From: Cupriavidus basilensis
GTDB taxonomy: Bacteria > Pseudomonadota > Gammaproteobacteria > Burkholderiales > Burkholderiaceae
DNA: 64,000 nt
NCBI RefSeq assembly: GCF_000832305.1
Contig: NZ_CP010537.1
Coordinates: 1,302,001 to 1,366,000, forward strand
Reading direction: 5' to 3'
Both the position numbers and the translations under genes were made by a program. The notes beneath the pieces were generated by a model that searched no databases, was not told where the DNA came from, and saw nothing but the letters and a program-made list of their open reading frames with translations. Every line of letters starts with the position of its first letter. Position 1 is the stretch's first letter. Of the stretch, positions 62,052 through 64,000 are shown piece after piece.

Positions 62052-62733
62052 GGCTATCCTGCCGCGCCTCGTCACCGGCAATGCCGCCGTCCACCATGCG
62101 CAGCCTGCGCCGGGAGCGGGCGCCGATTTCCGGGTCGTGCGTGACCACGATCAGCGTTGCCCCCTGTGCATGCAGGCCTTCCAGCACCGCCATGACTTCC
62201 TGGCCGGTATGCCGGTCCAGGTTGCCGGTGGGCTCATCGGCGAGAATGATCGCCGGGTGCATGGCCATGGCACGCGCGATGGCAACTCGCTGGCACTGCC
62301 CGCCCGAGAGCTCGTCGGGCCGGTGCCTGGCACGGTCTTGCAGGCCGTACTCGCCGAGCAGCGCGTCCACGCGGCGCCGCCGTTCGGCCGGGTCCATCCC
62401 GGCGAGCACCATCGGCAGCTCGATGTTCGCGGCGGCGGTGAGGCGCGGCACCAGGTGAAAGAACTGGAATACAAAGCCGATCTTCTCACGCCGCAGGCGC
62501 GCCAGTTCGTCGTCCGGGAGAGCGGTTACGTCGTGGCCGCCCAACCGGTAAGTCCCGGTATCGGCGCGGTCCAGCAGGCCCAGGATATTGAGCAAGGTGG
62601 ACTTGCCGGAACCCGATGGGCCCATGATGGAAAGGTACTCTCCCTGAGCAACCGCCAGGTCGATGTCATGAAGCGCGTGCACAGCCTCGCCGCCCAGCGC
62701 GAATGTCCGCCCGATGCCGTCGAGCCGGATCAT
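62038..62733 (-). CDS. ABC transporter ATP-binding protein, LolD/MacB type
   Basis: This 231-residue ATPase has Walker A MGPSGSGKSTLLNILGLL, Q-loop FVFQFFHLVPRL, signature DELSGGQCQRVAIARAM, Walker B AIILADEPTGNLD and the switch His in TLIVVTHDPEIG. It belongs to the MacB/LolD/FtsE group, as expected for permeases of the FtsX type. It overlaps the fusion-protein gene by 4 bases (ATGA) and the first permease by 14. Confidence 0.95.
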   Translation of the reverse strand: MIRLDGIGRTFALGGEAVHALHDIDLAVAQGEYLSIMGPSGSGKSTLLNILGLLDRADTGTYRLGGHDVTALPDDELARLRREKIGFVFQFFHLVPRLTAAANIELPMVLAGMDPAERRRRVDALLGEYGLQDRARHRPDELSGGQCQRVAIARAMAMHPAIILADEPTGNLDRHTGQEVMAVLEGLHAQGATLIVVTHDPEIGARSRRRLRMVDGGIAGDEARQDSHAAH

Positions 62734-63938
62734 TTTGCTTGTGTCTCCGCGGTAGCCGGTTCTGCCTCGACGGCGGCGATGCCCGCCTGGAGACCAATCC
62801 GTTCCGGCGAGGTGACGACGCGCTCGCCGCGCCTGAGCCCCGCGGTCACCTCGGTGAACTCCGCGTTGGCAATCCCGGTGCCGATGGTGCGCGCTTCCAG
62901 CCTGCCGGCGGGGTTCAGCACCAGCACGCGGTTGCCGGATGCCAGCGCCGTGGTAGGGATGCGCAGCGTCTGGTCGCGGGCATCGGTCACGATTTCCACG
63001 TCGGCGCTATAGCCCACCAGGAGATGGCGGACAAGGTCGGGACTGTCGAACTGGACCTCGACCTCGACGGTGCGGGCCTGCTTCTCCAGCGCCAGGACGT
63101 AGGGTGCGACACGCCGCAACCTGCCCTCGAAATGCCTGCCGCGATAGGCATCCAGGGTGACCCGTGCCGGCATGCCTACCTGCAAGCGTGCCGCGTCGAT
63201 CTCGTCGATCGGTGCGGATACATAGAGGCACGAGTCGTCGATCAGGTCCACGGCAGGCAGCGTCGGGATGCCGGGCGGCGAGGGCGTCAGGTACTCGCCA
63301 ATCTCGCCGTTGACTTCGGCCACCACGCCGTCGAAAGGCGCTTTCAGCACCGTGCGCGCAGTATCCGCGCGCGAGGCGGCGATACGCGCCCCGGCCTCCT
63401 TCACCTGCGCCCTCGCGGATTCGCACGCGGCACGCCTGGAGTCGGCGTCGGCATCGGTCCGCTCCACCGCCTGCGGCGAGACGAAGCCTTTTGCCACCAG
63501 TTCCCGCGAGCGTCTCGCGTCGCTTGCCGCCACCTTGGCCAGTTCGCACACTTCGCGCGCGTGCGCGGTGGCTGTCAGCAACTGGTGTTGCGAGAGTTGT
63601 TCGCGCGCGACCAGGTCTTCGTTCCAGAGGACGAGGAGTACCTGGCCAGCCTTCACGCGATCGCCCTTGTGGATATTCAGCACCTCGATGCGTCCGGCCG
63701 CCGGCGGCGCCAGTTTCGCCCGCCGGCAGGCTGAGACCGCGCCCGCCCGGGTGTTGGCGACAGTGGCCTCGACGCGCCCCTGCTCGACCCTGGCCGTCAA
63801 TACCGCTACCGGCTTGGCCCGGGTTGCGTACCAGCCTGCGACAACGAGGCCAACGAGTATCGCCACGACAATCGCGATGCGCCTGACGAGGCGGTTGCGC
63901 GTCAGCGTTCCTGGCGGAGACAGGGGCTTGTCTGGCAT
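62730..63938 (-). CDS. Membrane-fusion (HlyD/MacA-like) periplasmic adaptor
   Basis: The 402-residue adaptor has one N-terminal membrane helix (RIAIVVAILVGLVVAGWYAT), then a barrel-sandwich half (GRIEVLNIHKGDRVKAGQVL), a coiled-coil hairpin (about residues 110-190, QLLTATAHAREVCELAKVAA), the return half (LKAPFDGVVAEVNGEIGEYL) and a beta-barrel. It would link the MacB-like permeases to an outer-membrane channel, which is not encoded here. It is the first gene of the operon; the start at 63938 (MPDKPLSPPGTL) is used, as the upstream ATG at 63992 adds an Arg-rich stretch. Confidence 0.92.
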   Translation of the reverse strand: MPDKPLSPPGTLTRNRLVRRIAIVVAILVGLVVAGWYATRAKPVAVLTARVEQGRVEATVANTRAGAVSACRRAKLAPPAAGRIEVLNIHKGDRVKAGQVLLVLWNEDLVAREQLSQHQLLTATAHAREVCELAKVAASDARRSRELVAKGFVSPQAVERTDADADSRRAACESARAQVKEAGARIAASRADTARTVLKAPFDGVVAEVNGEIGEYLTPSPPGIPTLPAVDLIDDSCLYVSAPIDEIDAARLQVGMPARVTLDAYRGRHFEGRLRRVAPYVLALEKQARTVEVEVQFDSPDLVRHLLVGYSADVEIVTDARDQTLRIPTTALASGNRVLVLNPAGRLEARTIGTGIANAEFTEVTAGLRRGERVVTSPERIGLQAGIAAVEAEPATAETQAK

Positions 63939-64000
63939 AGGGCAAGAGATGCGAAGACGTCGGGTGCGAATGCTGCGATGCATCAGCCTCACCGTCCACC

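Overview
This window is a high-GC stretch of a betaproteobacterial chromosome, most likely from the Cupriavidus/Ralstonia part of the Burkholderiales. That placement is inferred from four periplasmic Bug/TctC-type solute-binding proteins, each beside catabolic genes, the many LysR/IclR-governed catabolic operons, an initiator tRNA, and a circularly permuted (two-piece) tmRNA gene of the kind known in one betaproteobacterial lineage. Gene content is accessory and metabolic; there are no ribosomal or replication genes.

Layout. 0-2 kb: end of a molybdenum hydroxylase operon (FAD subunit, then an iron-sulfur subunit fused to a CoxG domain). 2-4 kb: decayed DNA (TssL C-terminal remnant, IS transposase stub, AT-rich DNA, a small secreted protein). 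4.7-11.1 kb: LysE exporter, an IclR regulator and a divergent catabolic operon (Bug, RraA-like, 2-hydroxyacid dehydrogenase, Bug, SMP-30 lactonase). 11.3-15.8 kb: tRNA-fMet, a small winged-helix protein, a 5'-3' exonuclease, a serine hydrolase with divergent LysR, and the permuted ssrA gene. 16-18.7 kb: TonB receptor and DUF2946 protein, possibly for copper. 18.9-21.5 kb: a Fic-fold protein lacking the catalytic histidine, preceded by a helically phased repeat array, and a small gene preceded by 18 copies of a heptamer. 22-26.6 kb: small envelope genes and a deletion-fused MocR/MFS pair. 26.8-34.8 kb: sugar-acid type operon (Bug, UxaA-type dehydratase, ALDH, HpcH/HpaI aldolase, FAD-linked oxidase) with divergent LysR. 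35.0-40.6 kb: allophanate hydrolase and urea carboxylase behind a likely sigma-54 promoter. 41.7-42.6 kb: the remains of what looks like a family 2A encapsulin shell/cysteine-desulfurase locus. 42.9-46.3 kb: ferredoxin-NADP reductase, a PLP enzyme and more relics. 47.7-49.8 kb: sulfonate-type LLM monooxygenase and binding protein. 49.9-54 kb: a SiaABCD-like signalling module plus an AraC regulator. 55.2-58.5 kb: an ECF42-type sigma factor with two DGPF/YciI proteins, an SRPBCC and a VOC protein. 59.6-63.9 kb: MacAB-like efflux/export operon (two permeases, ATPase, membrane-fusion protein).

Two themes run through the window. One is Bug-dependent uptake of organic acids coupled to local catabolic operons and dedicated regulators. 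The other is repeat slippage and gene decay: 6-, 7-, 8-, 9-, 10- and 13-bp tandem arrays sit in intergenic DNA, and at least one pseudogene was visibly broken by an extra 10-bp repeat copy.
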